Both the position numbers and the translations under genes were made by a program. Shown here piece by piece: positions 25,590 through 35,742 of a stretch of DNA of 64,000 nt. This stretch comes from Balneolaceae bacterium (GTDB lineage Bacteria; Bacteroidota; Rhodothermia; Balneolales; Balneolaceae), in assembly GCA_020832285.1 (NCBI GenBank), contig JAFIFB010000038.1:31338-95337 (forward strand). Direction: 5' to 3'. The notes under the pieces are model-generated. The model was not told the DNA's origin and ran no database searches. It was given only the letters and a program-made list of their open reading frames with translations. Each line of letters starts with the position of its first letter. The first letter of the stretch is position 1.

Positions 25590-26078
25590 ATGAATAAACA
25601 ATCTACTATGAGAAAAAACTATCTATCGAAAGAAGGATATGAAAAGCTTGATAAGGAGCTGAGGGATCTGAAAACACGCGGAAGAAAAGAGATAGCACAG
25701 GAAATTTCAGAGGCCAGGGCTCAGGGCGATTTAAGTGAAAATGCTGAATATGATGCCGCTAAAGAGGCACAAGGCCATCTTGAAAAGCGTATTGCTGAGC
25801 TAGAAAATACCCTTGCTACCTCAACCATTATTGATGAAAAAGATATTAACACATCTAAAGCCTACCTTTTGTCTACTGTGACCATTTTAAATAAAAAAAC
25901 AAACAAAGAGATGAAATATACTCTGGTTTCTAAAGATGAAGCAGATTTTAAAAAAAGCAAAATATCTGTAGACTCACCTATTGGTAAAGCTATACTTGGC
26001 ACTGAAGTGGGTGAAGTTGTGAAGGTTAAAGTTCCTGCTGGCCGGCTTGAGTTGGAAATAATAAAGATTGAACGCTAA
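25590..26078 (+). CDS. greA: Transcription elongation factor GreA
   Basis: 162 residues. GreA inserts its coiled coil into the RNA polymerase secondary channel and stimulates cleavage of backtracked RNA. The coiled-coil tip AQGDLSENAEYDAAKEAQ is exact, including the catalytic acidic pair (D and E). The C-terminal globular domain is present (SPIGKAILGTEVGEVVKVKVPAG). An alternative start six codons downstream (25608) would give 156 residues, closer to the E. coli length; both are possible. ugd follows after 30 bp and may be co-transcribed. Confidence 0.96.
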   Translation: MNKQSTMRKNYLSKEGYEKLDKELRDLKTRGRKEIAQEISEARAQGDLSENAEYDAAKEAQGHLEKRIAELENTLATSTIIDEKDINTSKAYLLSTVTILNKKTNKEMKYTLVSKDEADFKKSKISVDSPIGKAILGTEVGEVVKVKVPAGRLELEIIKIER

Positions 26079-26108
26079 CTGAAATTGAAGTAAATCACAT
26101 ACTGACTA

Positions 26109-27443
26109 ATGAAAATAGGAGTTATTGGCACCGGTTACGTGGGACTTGTAACAGGAACCTGTTTTGCTGACAGCGGTAACGATGTTTTTTGTGTGGATAT
26201 CGATGCAGAAAAAATAGAAAGATTGACAAAGGGAGTGGTGCCAATTTATGAGCCGGGCCTGAACCGTGTTTTCGATCGTGCAATTCGCGAAAAAAGGTTG
26301 AAATTCACCACAAATCTTGAAGATGCATTTAAAGAGTCAGAAATTATTTTTCTTTGCCTGCCAACTCCTCCGGGAGCCAATGGACAGGCCGATTTGAGCT
26401 TCGTGCTCAATGTGGCCGATAAATTGGGGGATCTCTTCAATAAATATCCACAATATCGGGTTATTGTAAACAAGAGCACGGTTCCGGTTGGAACAGCCGA
26501 CAAAGTGAGTGAAAAGATTGCCGCCAAAACTGACGCAGAGTTTGATGTGGTTTCGAATCCCGAATTTCTTCGAGAAGGTGCCGCTGTGGAAGATTTCATG
26601 AAACCCGAACGGGTAGTCGTGGGAACGAGCAGCCAAAAAGCCGCTGAGATAATGACCGCACTCTACGAACCTTTCGTGCGTAGCGGCAATCCGATTATCA
26701 TAATGGATGAACGAAGCTCGGAGCTGACCAAATACGCAGCCAATGCGATGCTGGCTACTAAAATCACCTTTATGAACGAAATCGCAAACATCTGCGAAAA
26801 AGTTGGCGCCGATGTAGATAATATCCGCCGGGGTGTGGGTACCGATTCGCGAATTGGAAAGAGATTCCTTTTTGCAGGTATTGGTTATGGCGGAAGCTGT
26901 TTTCCCAAGGATGTTAAGGCTATCCATCATACGGCCGGTGAGCACGGATATGATTTCCGTATTCTCGATTCGGTGATGAAAGTAAACGAATCGCAGAAGG
27001 TTTCGATCGTAGAGAAGATGAAAAAGTTTTATAATAACGAACTGAATGGAAAAACAGTTGGGGTTTGGGGCTTATCCTTCAAGCCGGAAACCGATGATAT
27101 TCGGGAGGCGCCATCTCTGTATATTACCAGGGAACTTGCTGCACTGGGTGTAACCATGAAAGCATACGATCCGGAGGCCATTCAAACATTCCGTGAGGCA
27201 GCCGATGCCGATACTCTTGCAAAAATAGAATTTATGAATGACAGGGATTCTGTACTTGATAATATCGATGCCCTTGTTATTTGTACCGAGTGGAATGAAT
27301 TTCGCCGGCCTGATATGCAGCGTTTTGCAAAAGTGATGAAGTCCCCTGTAATTTTCGACGGCCGAAATCTATATGATCTGCAGCGAGCAAAAGAAGCCGG
27401 ACTTGTCTATATCAGTGTGGGCAGGCCAAGCGTTAATGACTGA
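26109..27443 (+). CDS. ugd: UDP-glucose 6-dehydrogenase
   Basis: 444 residues. The enzyme oxidises UDP-glucose to UDP-glucuronate with two NAD+. It shows the N-terminal Rossmann motif IGTGYVGLVTGTCFAD, LPTPPGANGQADLSF, NKSTVPVGTA, NPEFLREGAAVEDF and the catalytic-Cys segment GYGGSCFPKDVKA, then the C-terminal UDP-binding domain (GVWGLSFKPETDDIREAPS). It feeds the next gene, 45 bp downstream, which decarboxylates UDP-glucuronate to UDP-xylose. The pair therefore makes pentose and uronate donors for exopolysaccharide or glycosylation. Confidence 0.96.
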   Translation: MKIGVIGTGYVGLVTGTCFADSGNDVFCVDIDAEKIERLTKGVVPIYEPGLNRVFDRAIREKRLKFTTNLEDAFKESEIIFLCLPTPPGANGQADLSFVLNVADKLGDLFNKYPQYRVIVNKSTVPVGTADKVSEKIAAKTDAEFDVVSNPEFLREGAAVEDFMKPERVVVGTSSQKAAEIMTALYEPFVRSGNPIIIMDERSSELTKYAANAMLATKITFMNEIANICEKVGADVDNIRRGVGTDSRIGKRFLFAGIGYGGSCFPKDVKAIHHTAGEHGYDFRILDSVMKVNESQKVSIVEKMKKFYNNELNGKTVGVWGLSFKPETDDIREAPSLYITRELAALGVTMKAYDPEAIQTFREAADADTLAKIEFMNDRDSVLDNIDALVICTEWNEFRRPDMQRFAKVMKSPVIFDGRNLYDLQRAKEAGLVYISVGRPSVND

Positions 27444-27488
27444 AGAATGCCGGCTCAGCTCTGCATCAAAACCTAAATGAGGTATTAA

Positions 27489-28436
27489 TTGAACAAACGT
27501 GTGCTTATAACCGGAGGAGCCGGTTTCCTCGGTTCTCATCTTTGCGACCGCTATCATAGTGAGGGGTGGGATGTTATTTGCATGGATAACCTCATTACAG
27601 GGGCAAAAAGCAACATCGCTCATCTTATTGGCGGTGAACGATTTTCATTTATTAAGCATGACGTAACCAACTACATTGATGTAGACGGTTCTTTGGACCT
27701 TATTCTTCATTTTGCATCCCCGGCTTCCCCGATCGATTACCTGGAGATGCCCATTCAGACATTAAAAGTAGGGTCCCTCGGCACTCATAAAACACTGGGG
27801 CTTGCACGTGCAAAAAATGCCAAATTTTTGCTTGCATCCACAAGTGAGGTTTATGGCGATCCGATGGAGCATCCTCAAAAAGAGAGCTACTGGGGAAATG
27901 TAAACCCCACCGGGTTGCGTGGTGTATATGATGAAGCCAAACGATTTGCCGAAGCCATGACAATGGCATACCATCGCTATCACGGAATTGATACCCGAAT
28001 TGTGCGCATTTTTAACACTTACGGAACGCGAATGAGGCTAAAAGATGGCAGGGCCCTGCCTACGTTTTTTCGACAGGCATTGACCAATGAGCCCATAACG
28101 GTATTTGGGGACGGGTCTCAAACACGCTCCTTTACCTATGTGGATGATCTGATTGAGGGAATTTTCCGGCTGGTTGAAAGCGATGAAAATGAACCCGTGA
28201 ATCTTGGTAACCCCGAAGAGATCTCCATTCTTGAATTTGCGCAAGAGATTATCAAAATTACCGGCAGCAAGAGTGATATTTCATTTGAAGAGCTCCCTGC
28301 CGATGATCCACAGGTACGACAGCCCGACATCAGCAGGGCAAAAAGCATACTCAATTGGGAACCCCGAACCAACCGGAAAGAAGGTCTTATCAAGACTATG
28401 GACTATTTTAAAGATCAGGTTTTGAAAAATGGGTAA
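27489..28436 (+). CDS. uxs: UDP-glucuronate decarboxylase (UDP-xylose synthase)
   Basis: 315 residues of the extended SDR family. The start is TTG at 27489. Motifs: NAD-binding [15 protein letters not shown] at the N terminus, the catalytic Ser in [10 protein letters not shown], Tyr-x3-Lys in [12 protein letters not shown], and [10 protein letters not shown] and [14 protein letters not shown] typical of UXS. The product UDP-xylose fits with the UDP-glucuronate made by the preceding gene. The closely related dTDP-glucose dehydratases are less likely, given MDNLITG and the [13 protein letters not shown] segment. It overlaps the next gene by 8 bp, so translation is probably coupled. Confidence 0.9.
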   Translation: MNKRVLITGGAGFLGSHLCDRYHSEGWDVICMDNLITGAKSNIAHLIGGERFSFIKHDVTNYIDVDGSLDLILHFASPASPIDYLEMPIQTLKVGSLGTHKTLGLARAKNAKFLLASTSEVYGDPMEHPQKESYWGNVNPTGLRGVYDEAKRFAEAMTMAYHRYHGIDTRIVRIFNTYGTRMRLKDGRALPTFFRQALTNEPITVFGDGSQTRSFTYVDDLIEGIFRLVESDENEPVNLGNPEEISILEFAQEIIKITGSKSDISFEELPADDPQVRQPDISRAKSILNWEPRTNRKEGLIKTMDYFKDQVLKNG

Positions 28437-28887
28437 AAAAAAGCTGATCGACCTATATCCTTACCGAATGATTGATAAGAAGCCCGAGTTTCTGCTGTTC
28501 AAAAGATCTGAAGGCCATATCTACGAAGGCCAGTGGAGAATGATTGGCGGGAAAGTGGAAGAGGGAGAAGCTTACTGGCAGGCTGCATTGCGTGAACTGA
28601 AGGAAGAAACCGGCCTGTCACCCCAAAAATTTTGGACTCTGCCAGGTATAAACCAGTTTTACGAACCAAAAACCGACCAGATACTGACTATACCCGCATT
28701 TGCTGCCGAAATCGATCCCGGTAACGAACCCAGACTTGATAAAGAACATCAAAAAGCAGAATGGTTCGGAATAGAGGATGCAAAAAAAATTATTCACTGG
28801 CCGGAACAACAACGCCTTATAAATCTGTTAAATAACTTGTTAATTTCCAATCAAATCCTTGACGATTGGCTCGTTTCTATACACTGA
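28429..28887 (+). CDS. NUDIX hydrolase
   Basis: 152 residues with an intact Nudix box ([21 protein letters not shown] with the final TG), which binds metal and hydrolyses nucleoside diphosphate-linked compounds. The substrate cannot be read from the sequence; dNTP house-cleaning or nucleotide-sugar hydrolysis are options, and the latter would fit the upstream UDP-sugar genes. It overlaps the upstream gene by 8 bp and the downstream barrel gene by 22 bp. Confidence 0.88.
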   Translation: MGKKKLIDLYPYRMIDKKPEFLLFKRSEGHIYEGQWRMIGGKVEEGEAYWQAALRELKEETGLSPQKFWTLPGINQFYEPKTDQILTIPAFAAEIDPGNEPRLDKEHQKAEWFGIEDAKKIIHWPEQQRLINLLNNLLISNQILDDWLVSIH

Positions 28888-30125
28888 CTTTCTCACTTTT
28901 ATTATTATTGACCGCATTCAGTATTACTGATTCTGATGCACAAACTCCACGCTACGAAGTTTTGCCAGCACCCGATATCTGGTACAATGATGTAGACGGA
29001 ATATTGCTCGGTCTGCGGCTTACAGGGCAGGTTCCAGGTACATTTGAAGACGGCCCACATCGCCTGGATGCCGGTATTTGGATGGGTCTTTGGTGGCCGT
29101 CACTGCCCGTTTCATACCGAATTACCTACACCGAACCGATTCGCCCCTGGTCAGACTATGGGAGTGAGGCCAATATTCAGTTCAACAGTTCAGTGCGAAC
29201 GGGTTATCACGACCATGGAATTGGCTTCAATAAACGCTGGCAGCAAGGATTTGATGAACGGCGATATCGGGAGTTCAGTTTCTACAACTCCTATGAAAGG
29301 CGGTTTGATGACGAATATGCTGCATTTCCGGCACTTTGGTCGGATGATCACAAAATACTAACCACTCTTACATATGAGCTGCAAAATGATAACCGATTCG
29401 GTTGGTACAACATAGAGACCACCGGAAGACTTCAGTACCTCAATGATCTTTATTCAGCCTGGACCCTTAGGGCTACGCAAGGAATTAATTTTCATGAATA
29501 TTGGGGGTTGAGGCTCCGTTCTTTTACTGGTATCGCTACCGAAAATGCAGCGCCAGAATACCTTTTTTCAAGAAGTGTAAGACCGGCTGTACAATGGCTT
29601 GAGAGCGGTTCAACCCGTGCTAAAGGAACCATACGGCAGCCCTGGATGGAGAGTGGGAATATCCATGTGGCGGGGGGCGCAAATTTACGGGGTTACACGT
29701 CGCAGGATATCGGAACATTTCAAATATCCTGTTTGGAAACCGATGATGCAGGAAACTGCCTAAACGAAGGAGCATCTCCCAATCTATTCAGTTCCTTTAC
29801 CTCGATTAACGCTGAATTTGATTACTGGAATCCCATTGCTAAAGTATTCAACAATATTCCCTATGCATCTGAATTTCTGAGTTTTCGATCCTACCTCTTT
29901 TTTGATGCCGGAATGTCTCTCGGTGTTCAGGAAGGTGAACCCGATGATCTTTTCTCCAATGCCGGAGCCGGTTTTTCGTTATCTTTGAACATTCCCGATT
30001 ATTTAGGAAAACCCAGAGGATTTGTACTCCGGTACGAAATTCCATTTTGGCTCTCCGATCCGGGTGATGAAGATTCGTTCAAACTGAGACATCTTGTGGG
30101 ATTCGGAGCTGTAATCTCATTTTAA
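28866..30125 (+). CDS. Outer-membrane beta-barrel protein of unknown function
   Basis: 419 residues from a TTG start (28866). It overlaps the NUDIX gene by 22 bp; a start further downstream would remove the signal peptide. The signal peptide is [15 protein letters not shown] ending near DSDA. The mature protein is full of alternating hydrophobic/aromatic strands (RLDAGIWMGLWWPSLPVSYR, LTYELQNDNRFGWYNIETTG) and ends in a strand with terminal Phe (LRHLVGFGAVISF), the sign for BAM-dependent insertion. The segment YEVLPAPDIWYNDVDGILLG resembles Omp85-like C-terminal barrels attached to surface peptidases, but no peptidase domain is present. The pseudocaspase lipoprotein gene begins 12 bp later. 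Confidence 0.72.
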   Translation: MARFYTLTFSLLLLLTAFSITDSDAQTPRYEVLPAPDIWYNDVDGILLGLRLTGQVPGTFEDGPHRLDAGIWMGLWWPSLPVSYRITYTEPIRPWSDYGSEANIQFNSSVRTGYHDHGIGFNKRWQQGFDERRYREFSFYNSYERRFDDEYAAFPALWSDDHKILTTLTYELQNDNRFGWYNIETTGRLQYLNDLYSAWTLRATQGINFHEYWGLRLRSFTGIATENAAPEYLFSRSVRPAVQWLESGSTRAKGTIRQPWMESGNIHVAGGANLRGYTSQDIGTFQISCLETDDAGNCLNEGASPNLFSSFTSINAEFDYWNPIAKVFNNIPYASEFLSFRSYLFFDAGMSLGVQEGEPDDLFSNAGAGFSLSLNIPDYLGKPRGFVLRYEIPFWLSDPGDEDSFKLRHLVGFGAVISF

Positions 30126-30137
30126 ATAAACCTGCTT

Positions 30138-31886
30138 ATGAAGGCACTGCGTTTGCCGGCATTTTTGTTGGTTTTTATCTTTTGCATTTCCTGCACATCC
30201 AGCAGGTGGATTGTGACCGAGCAGAACGCAATCGATACAAGCAGAGAGCCAAATTTACTGGCTGAAAAGAGCGTTCTGCTTGTAGAGAGTGAGCCCTCTG
30301 TTGATGATCCCGTGATGCAATTTTCAGCTCATCAGGTACGTGAAATAGAGTTTGAACAGAGGGTAAAAGTAGAGCGGACGATCCAGCAGTACAGGCCGAA
30401 ATGGGGATTTCTATTGCTGGGAACTGCAGGTGCCGGATTTGCTCTTGCGGCTGCCAACACCGATCTGATTCTGCCTTCGGCATCATCAAACCAGCGCCTT
30501 GCACTAAACATAACATCGGCAGTGCTGGCAGGCCTCTCTTTCACCAACATGACACCCACGGGAGAACCAGTTCGAACAGGAGAAACAGAATTGATGCGAA
30601 GAAGCGGCTACGAAGTTGTGTATGACACCCTTCGGAGTGATCCGGGTGATTTCGATTTTACCGTTGATCTTGAAATTTCTTATGAGGGTGAGACGATTTT
30701 GGCACAAAGCAGCCTGGCCTTATCCAATGGCAACCTGGACGTGAACCTTGCAACTGTGGCAGACCATCTTGAGGGAGCTGTAGATGAGGAGGCTTCAATA
30801 CACCTGGCCCTTCACTACCAGGAGGAAACCCTGGAGCACCACATTCCCATCAGCCGTTTTCTGGCTCCATTTGTAACGATAACCTCTCCGGTTGCAGTAC
30901 TTCGGAATGCTCCGGTTATAAATGAGATGAATGTTATGACCGAAGTGGGTGTAGGCAGCTCGTTAAGGCTTATGGACCGCGATCTTGACGATTGGTACCG
31001 AGTGCGTTTTGGTGGCTCCGTAGTGTACCTGGCAAAAAATTCCGGTGATGTGGAGTGGATGTCCGAGGCGGAATCGGGTACTCCCGATGTGTTTGAGTTT
31101 GAGGAAGCACCCTTTGGTGAAATTGATGTAGAAAGTTCGGTGCCGATTCTGAAACAAAATAACCCCGCTGACAGAGCTATAATCCTTACAAACGGATTTT
31201 TGGAAGATGTTGAAATGCGGCAATACCTCGACCGGGATCATCGGTTGTTCCGCTTTTACATGAGGTATGCTCTTCAAATGAACGATGATCAAATCTATAC
31301 TATAGAAATGGAACCGGGAAATGACTGGCAGGAAAAACTTAGTGCCGTCTCAGAAATGGGCGAAACCGGTTCACTATTCGTCTATCTGTCCGGTTTTGCC
31401 ACTATTACCGATCAGAGAAATATGTACCTCGATCTGATCGACGATTTAGACGGTCCCGGTGTACTGACAAGTTTTATTTTTGATGAATTTGAACGAATAA
31501 ACCCCTCAGCACTCTTTTTGATGGCAGATCTTGAATTTTCACATCTCACTGGCTCAGAAGGGCTCAGTCCGGTTCGCAGTGCGTATGGCCTGGCTTTACA
31601 GGAGGTTTCGAGTCAACTGCTCAGCCGCATCCCCAACTCAGTTATTGTTTTCAGTAATCGGCCGGGACAGTCTTCATCACTCTACACAGGCGGGGCGGGA
31701 ATGGAAAACATGCGTCACCATATATTTAATTATTATTGGGCTGAAGCGATCAAACAGCGAAGAACACGAATGTCCGACATCGTCAGGCACCTCCAGAATA
31801 ATGTAGACTATACATCACGCCGGCTGCACGACCGCCCGCAGGAAATTCAGGCTTTTGGTAATTTAACACTCGACATCAGAGAGTGA
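30138..31886 (+). CDS. Lipoprotein with SH3-like and inactive caspase-like domains
   Basis: 582 residues. A lipobox (FCISC, Cys19) anchors the protein. Two hydrophobic segments (about 90-110 and 120-135) resemble the GxxxGG-type helices of Bacteroidota surface proteins. A bacterial SH3-like segment follows (251-303: SPVAVLRNAPV to VVYLAKNSGDV). The C-terminal part (about 340-560) has the layout of a caspase/gingipain-like fold: DRAIILTNGFL, LFVYLSGFATI and ALFLMADLEFSHLTG. Where active enzymes have SGHG and DxCFS, this one has SGFA (418-421) and DLEFS (464-468), so both the catalytic His and Cys are missing. It is probably a binding or scaffold protein. It overlaps the EamA gene by one base. 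Confidence 0.6.
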   Translation: MKALRLPAFLLVFIFCISCTSSRWIVTEQNAIDTSREPNLLAEKSVLLVESEPSVDDPVMQFSAHQVREIEFEQRVKVERTIQQYRPKWGFLLLGTAGAGFALAAANTDLILPSASSNQRLALNITSAVLAGLSFTNMTPTGEPVRTGETELMRRSGYEVVYDTLRSDPGDFDFTVDLEISYEGETILAQSSLALSNGNLDVNLATVADHLEGAVDEEASIHLALHYQEETLEHHIPISRFLAPFVTITSPVAVLRNAPVINEMNVMTEVGVGSSLRLMDRDLDDWYRVRFGGSVVYLAKNSGDVEWMSEAESGTPDVFEFEEAPFGEIDVESSVPILKQNNPADRAIILTNGFLEDVEMRQYLDRDHRLFRFYMRYALQMNDDQIYTIEMEPGNDWQEKLSAVSEMGETGSLFVYLSGFATITDQRNMYLDLIDDLDGPGVLTSFIFDEFERINPSALFLMADLEFSHLTGSEGLSPVRSAYGLALQEVSSQLLSRIPNSVIVFSNRPGQSSSLYTGGAGMENMRHHIFNYYWAEAIKQRRTRMSDIVRHLQNNVDYTSRRLHDRPQEIQAFGNLTLDIRE

Positions 31887-32755
31887 TGGCGGGCTGGTTG
31901 TTCATCATATTATGTGCAGCATTTTCAGTATTGATTGCCCATCTTTTTAAAGTTGTTGAATACAGGAAACTTGATACGCTCAGGGTGCTTACCATAAATT
32001 ATTTCATTGCCACTCTCACAGCGCTGGCAATGTCTCATTATCAGCAGCCAATCAGCGACTTTTCAGTTTCTGGCGAAGCAATTTTCTGGCCCCTTCTGCT
32101 GGCTGTTTTTACCGGGATTCTGTTCATTACCAATTTTTTTGTATACAGTAAATCAGTTCATTATAACGGCGTTGGGATCAGTGTGGCAGCTATGCGCATA
32201 TCATTAATAATCCCCGTACTGTTTTCTATTCTCTGGTATCTTGAAATACTTACAATTTTACAATGGGCAGGTATTATTATGGTATTTGTCACTCTATTTT
32301 TGCTGCTGCCGAATAAAAAAGAGCTGTTGAAAGAACCCTTTAGTGCGGCATGGCTGCTGATACTGATCTTTTTGTTTACCGGTGTGGGTGATGCCTCACT
32401 TAAAATTTTTGAAGAGGAATTTTCTGGTTTTTTGCTGAAGCAGCAGTTTATGGCAATGGTATTTTTTTCGGCCCTTTTGATCGGTATTGTAACGATTACC
32501 TTTCAAAAAAAATGGGTTTTTAAAAAGCAGGAGCTGCTGATGGGGGCAGCAATCGGCATTCCCAATTTACTGACCGCCATATTTTTGATTGCAGCCCTTG
32601 AACAGTTGAGCGGTGCTATCGTCTATAGTGCGGTGAATGTTTTAACTGTGGCCGGTGCTACACTTTTAGGCATAATCCGCTGGGGTGATCGATTTACAAA
32701 ACTTCAATGGGCCGGAATCATTTTGGCCGTGACCTCCATTCTTTTTATGATTTAG
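31886..32755 (+). CDS. EamA/DMT-family transporter
   Basis: About 290 residues with ten predicted membrane helices in two repeated halves, the EamA (drug/metabolite transporter) pattern. Each half ends in the typical segment LQWAGIIMVFVTLFLLL or LQWAGIILAVTSILFMI. Such proteins export metabolites, sugars or amino acids; the substrate is unknown. Starts are possible at GTG 31883 or ATG 31886, the latter sharing its A with the TGA of the lipoprotein gene, so translation is likely coupled. It is the last gene of the unit that begins at ugd or greA. Confidence 0.85.
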   Translation: MAGWLFIILCAAFSVLIAHLFKVVEYRKLDTLRVLTINYFIATLTALAMSHYQQPISDFSVSGEAIFWPLLLAVFTGILFITNFFVYSKSVHYNGVGISVAAMRISLIIPVLFSILWYLEILTILQWAGIIMVFVTLFLLLPNKKELLKEPFSAAWLLILIFLFTGVGDASLKIFEEEFSGFLLKQQFMAMVFFSALLIGIVTITFQKKWVFKKQELLMGAAIGIPNLLTAIFLIAALEQLSGAIVYSAVNVLTVAGATLLGIIRWGDRFTKLQWAGIILAVTSILFMI

Positions 32756-32904
32756 TAAATCAAGAATGAAAGATGCGCGACGTTTTCAAAATTCTACACA
32801 ACGGTTTAATAAACTTTTCTTATATACCCGGCTGATAAGATTTCTTTGCGGAATGAAACGCCTCAAACTATCATAAACCATCCAATGAAAAGAATCAGCA
32901 ATTT

Positions 32905-33900
32905 ATGAGTCAGATCAAAAAAATCAGAGATAAAGCACAATCATTGAACAAAAAAGTGATTCTTCCGGAAGCGGAACAGGATATTCGGGTTATCCGCGCG
33001 GCTATTCGACTGTTCGCAGAAAACATAGCTGAACCCATATTATTAGGCAATCGTGAAAAGATTATCAGTCTGTCAGAGCAAAGCGGCCTGGTGCTGCCCG
33101 AAAATATCACCATTCTTCCGATCGGAAATTCACAAACAGATGATGAAAAATTCAGTTTCTTTAGAGAAAAACTGGCTCATAAAAATCCAACAACGGAACA
33201 AATTCAGGCGATGTGTAAAAATCCGTTGTTTACCGGCGGATGGTTACTTCAGAAAGGTGAAGCTGATGCAGCAGTGGCGGGTTCGGTGGCTTCCACTCCC
33301 GATGTAATTCGTTCTGCAATTCGAACGGTGGGTGTGGCCAAAGATTCTTCGATCATATCCAGCTCATTTCTGATGGAGATGCCTGATGGGCGTGTCTTCA
33401 CTTATGCCGATTGTGCTGTGGTACCCTATCCTGATGCATTACAGCTTGCATCTATCGCACTCGATGCGGGGAAAACACATCTGCTGTTAACCGGGGTGGA
33501 GCCTGCTATCGCTTTTCTCTCGTTTTCTACTAAAGGAAGTGCCTCGCACGAAAAAGTTGAGCTTGTACAGCAAGCGTATAAGATTGCCAGGGAACAAAAC
33601 ACGGAATGGAGAATGGACGGAGAATTCCAATTCGATACGGCTGTTGTTTCGGAGATTTCAGAAACAAAAGCACCTGGTTCACCCGTTGGCGGCAATGCTA
33701 ACGTTTTTATTTTTCCCAATCTGGATGCAGGTAATATCGCCTATAAAATTACTGAACGGCTAGCCGGTGCAACAGCTACCGGGCCTGTTTTGCAAGGCCT
33801 CAGTAAACCTTATATGGATCTTTCAAGGGGATGCTCTGTAGACGACATCGTAAATACTGCTTGTGTGGGACTCTTGCTTAGCGAGTCGAACAATGGATAG
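32905..33900 (+). CDS. pta: Phosphate acetyltransferase
   Basis: 331 residues, a single PTA_PTB catalytic domain without the N-terminal DRTGG extension of E. coli Pta. It interconverts acetyl-CoA and acetyl phosphate. Motifs include KKVILPEAEQDIRVIRAA at the start, GEADAAVAGSVASTPDVIRS and the C-terminal PNLDAGNIAYKITERLAG, where the conserved Asn/Asp/Arg residues bind CoA and phosphate. No acetate kinase gene is adjacent. A 150-bp spacer from the transporter suggests its own promoter. Confidence 0.95.
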   Translation: MSQIKKIRDKAQSLNKKVILPEAEQDIRVIRAAIRLFAENIAEPILLGNREKIISLSEQSGLVLPENITILPIGNSQTDDEKFSFFREKLAHKNPTTEQIQAMCKNPLFTGGWLLQKGEADAAVAGSVASTPDVIRSAIRTVGVAKDSSIISSSFLMEMPDGRVFTYADCAVVPYPDALQLASIALDAGKTHLLLTGVEPAIAFLSFSTKGSASHEKVELVQQAYKIAREQNTEWRMDGEFQFDTAVVSEISETKAPGSPVGGNANVFIFPNLDAGNIAYKITERLAGATATGPVLQGLSKPYMDLSRGCSVDDIVNTACVGLLLSESNNG

Positions 33901-34177
33901 ACTGTCCGGATTTAAGGTAGTTTTGTGGGTTTAAGGGTAGGGATGAAAATTCAGATCAATCTATCACGCTTATAACATCTTTCAATTGGAGATTTTGTAC
34001 TGATTATGCTTTCTTAAGTCAATCACTTAATCGGCTTTATTGACGTGCCGATTTTGCTTATATTTATTCATTCCAAATAAGGATAGTGTATGAAATCGCT
34101 GATTTTTTGAACCTTTGGCTGGTTTCGAATGTTCTATCCATTGAATTTAAAGTTTCTAAACAGATAACGGATTTTTT

Positions 34178-35620
34178 ATGAGTGAGACAAAAGCTCTCGA
34201 ATCGATGATTGGTGAAGAGTATAAGTATGGCTTTACCACCGATGTCGAATATGAAGATTTTCCAAAAGGCATCAATGAAGATGTCGTAAGACTGATTTCA
34301 GAAAAGAAAGATGAGCCTGAGTGGATGACTGAATTCAGGCTCAAGGCGTATCGGGCCTGGACCGAAATGGAAGAACCTTCTTGGTTCAATGCCACCTATG
34401 AAAAACCGAAATTTGACAAACTTCAGTATTACTCAGCACCGAAAAACAAGCCTAAACTGAATAGTCTCGACGAGGTAGACCCGAATATCCGTGAGACATA
34501 CGAGAAGCTGGGTATTCCGCTCGATGAGCAAAAAATGCTTGCCGGAGTGGCCGTTGATGCGGTTTTCGACAGTGTCTCTATATTTACAACATTTAAGGAA
34601 AAGCTGGCTGAAGCCGGTGTGATTTTCTGTTCAATATCAGAAGCAGTTCACGAGCATCCTGAACTGGTAAAAAAATATATGGGATCTGTGGTTCCCGTCC
34701 GGGATAATTTTTATGCAGCACTTAATTCCGCTGTATTTTCAGACGGATCCTTCTGCTATGTGCCGAAGGATACGATCTGTCCGATGGAGCTATCCACCTA
34801 TTTCCGGATCAACAATATGAATTCCGGTCAGTTTGAACGAACACTTATCATCGCCGAAGAGAACAGCCATGTAAGCTACCTTGAAGGCTGTACCGCTCCA
34901 ATGTATGACGAGCACCAGCTTCATGCTGCTGTGGTTGAGCTAATTGCAATGGATAATGCCGAAATTAAATATTCCACAATTCAGAACTGGTATTCCGGTG
35001 ATGAAGATGGAAGGGGCGGAATTTACAACTTTGTGACAAAGCGGGGTGCATGCCGCGGAAAGAGTTCCAAGATTTCCTGGACTCAGCTTGAAACCGGTTC
35101 AGCAGTCACACTGAAGTATCCAAGCGTTATTTTGCAGGGTGATAACTCTGTGGGTGAATTTTTCTCGGTTGCCGTTACAAACAAAAGACAGCAGGCCGAT
35201 ACCGGAACCAAAATGATTCACCTTGGCAAAAACACAAAGAGTACCATTATTTCGAAAGGCATCTCTGCCGGAAACTCCAACAATAGTTACCGCGGACAGG
35301 TGAAAATCAGTAAAAAAGCGGATAATGCCCGAAACTATTCACAATGTGACTCTATGCTGATTGGACAAACCTGTGGTGCACACACATTTCCATACATTGA
35401 GTCAGCCAACCCCACAGGAAAAGTTGAGCATGAGGCAACCACTTCGAGGGTGGGCGAAGAACAAATCTTCTATCTTCAGCAGCGTGGCCTTAGTGAGGAT
35501 GATGCCATTTCGCTGATTGTGAATGGATTTTGCAAAGAAGTACTTAAAGAACTGCCAATGGAGTTTGCTGTGGAAGCCAATAAGCTGCTTGGTATAAAAT
35601 TGGAAGGCAGTGTTGGGTAA
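34178..35620 (+). CDS. sufB: Fe-S cluster assembly protein SufB
   Basis: 480 residues. SufB forms the SufBC2D scaffold on which iron-sulfur clusters are built. The long beta-helix core ([38 protein letters not shown]) and the C-terminal family segment ([20 protein letters not shown]) are all present. It is the first gene of the suf operon; 277 bp of AT-rich DNA upstream should contain the promoter. No iscR or sufR regulator gene is adjacent. Confidence 0.97.
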   Translation: MSETKALESMIGEEYKYGFTTDVEYEDFPKGINEDVVRLISEKKDEPEWMTEFRLKAYRAWTEMEEPSWFNATYEKPKFDKLQYYSAPKNKPKLNSLDEVDPNIRETYEKLGIPLDEQKMLAGVAVDAVFDSVSIFTTFKEKLAEAGVIFCSISEAVHEHPELVKKYMGSVVPVRDNFYAALNSAVFSDGSFCYVPKDTICPMELSTYFRINNMNSGQFERTLIIAEENSHVSYLEGCTAPMYDEHQLHAAVVELIAMDNAEIKYSTIQNWYSGDEDGRGGIYNFVTKRGACRGKSSKISWTQLETGSAVTLKYPSVILQGDNSVGEFFSVAVTNKRQQADTGTKMIHLGKNTKSTIISKGISAGNSNNSYRGQVKISKKADNARNYSQCDSMLIGQTCGAHTFPYIESANPTGKVEHEATTSRVGEEQIFYLQQRGLSEDDAISLIVNGFCKEVLKELPMEFAVEANKLLGIKLEGSVG

Positions 35621-35742
35621 TATTCTGATGCAATTTGTACTGTGAATAAGATAGCGGGATTGTTGTGTTAATTCCTGCCTGTTCCGGAACACTTGTTGAC
35701 AAATAAATTTTATAAAAAAACAAAAAACAAAAAAAGATTACC

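Noticed and set aside
33901..34177. Riboswitch or Fe-S regulator site upstream of sufB
   Set aside because: No recognisable palindrome, aptamer core or IscR-type site could be picked out by eye.
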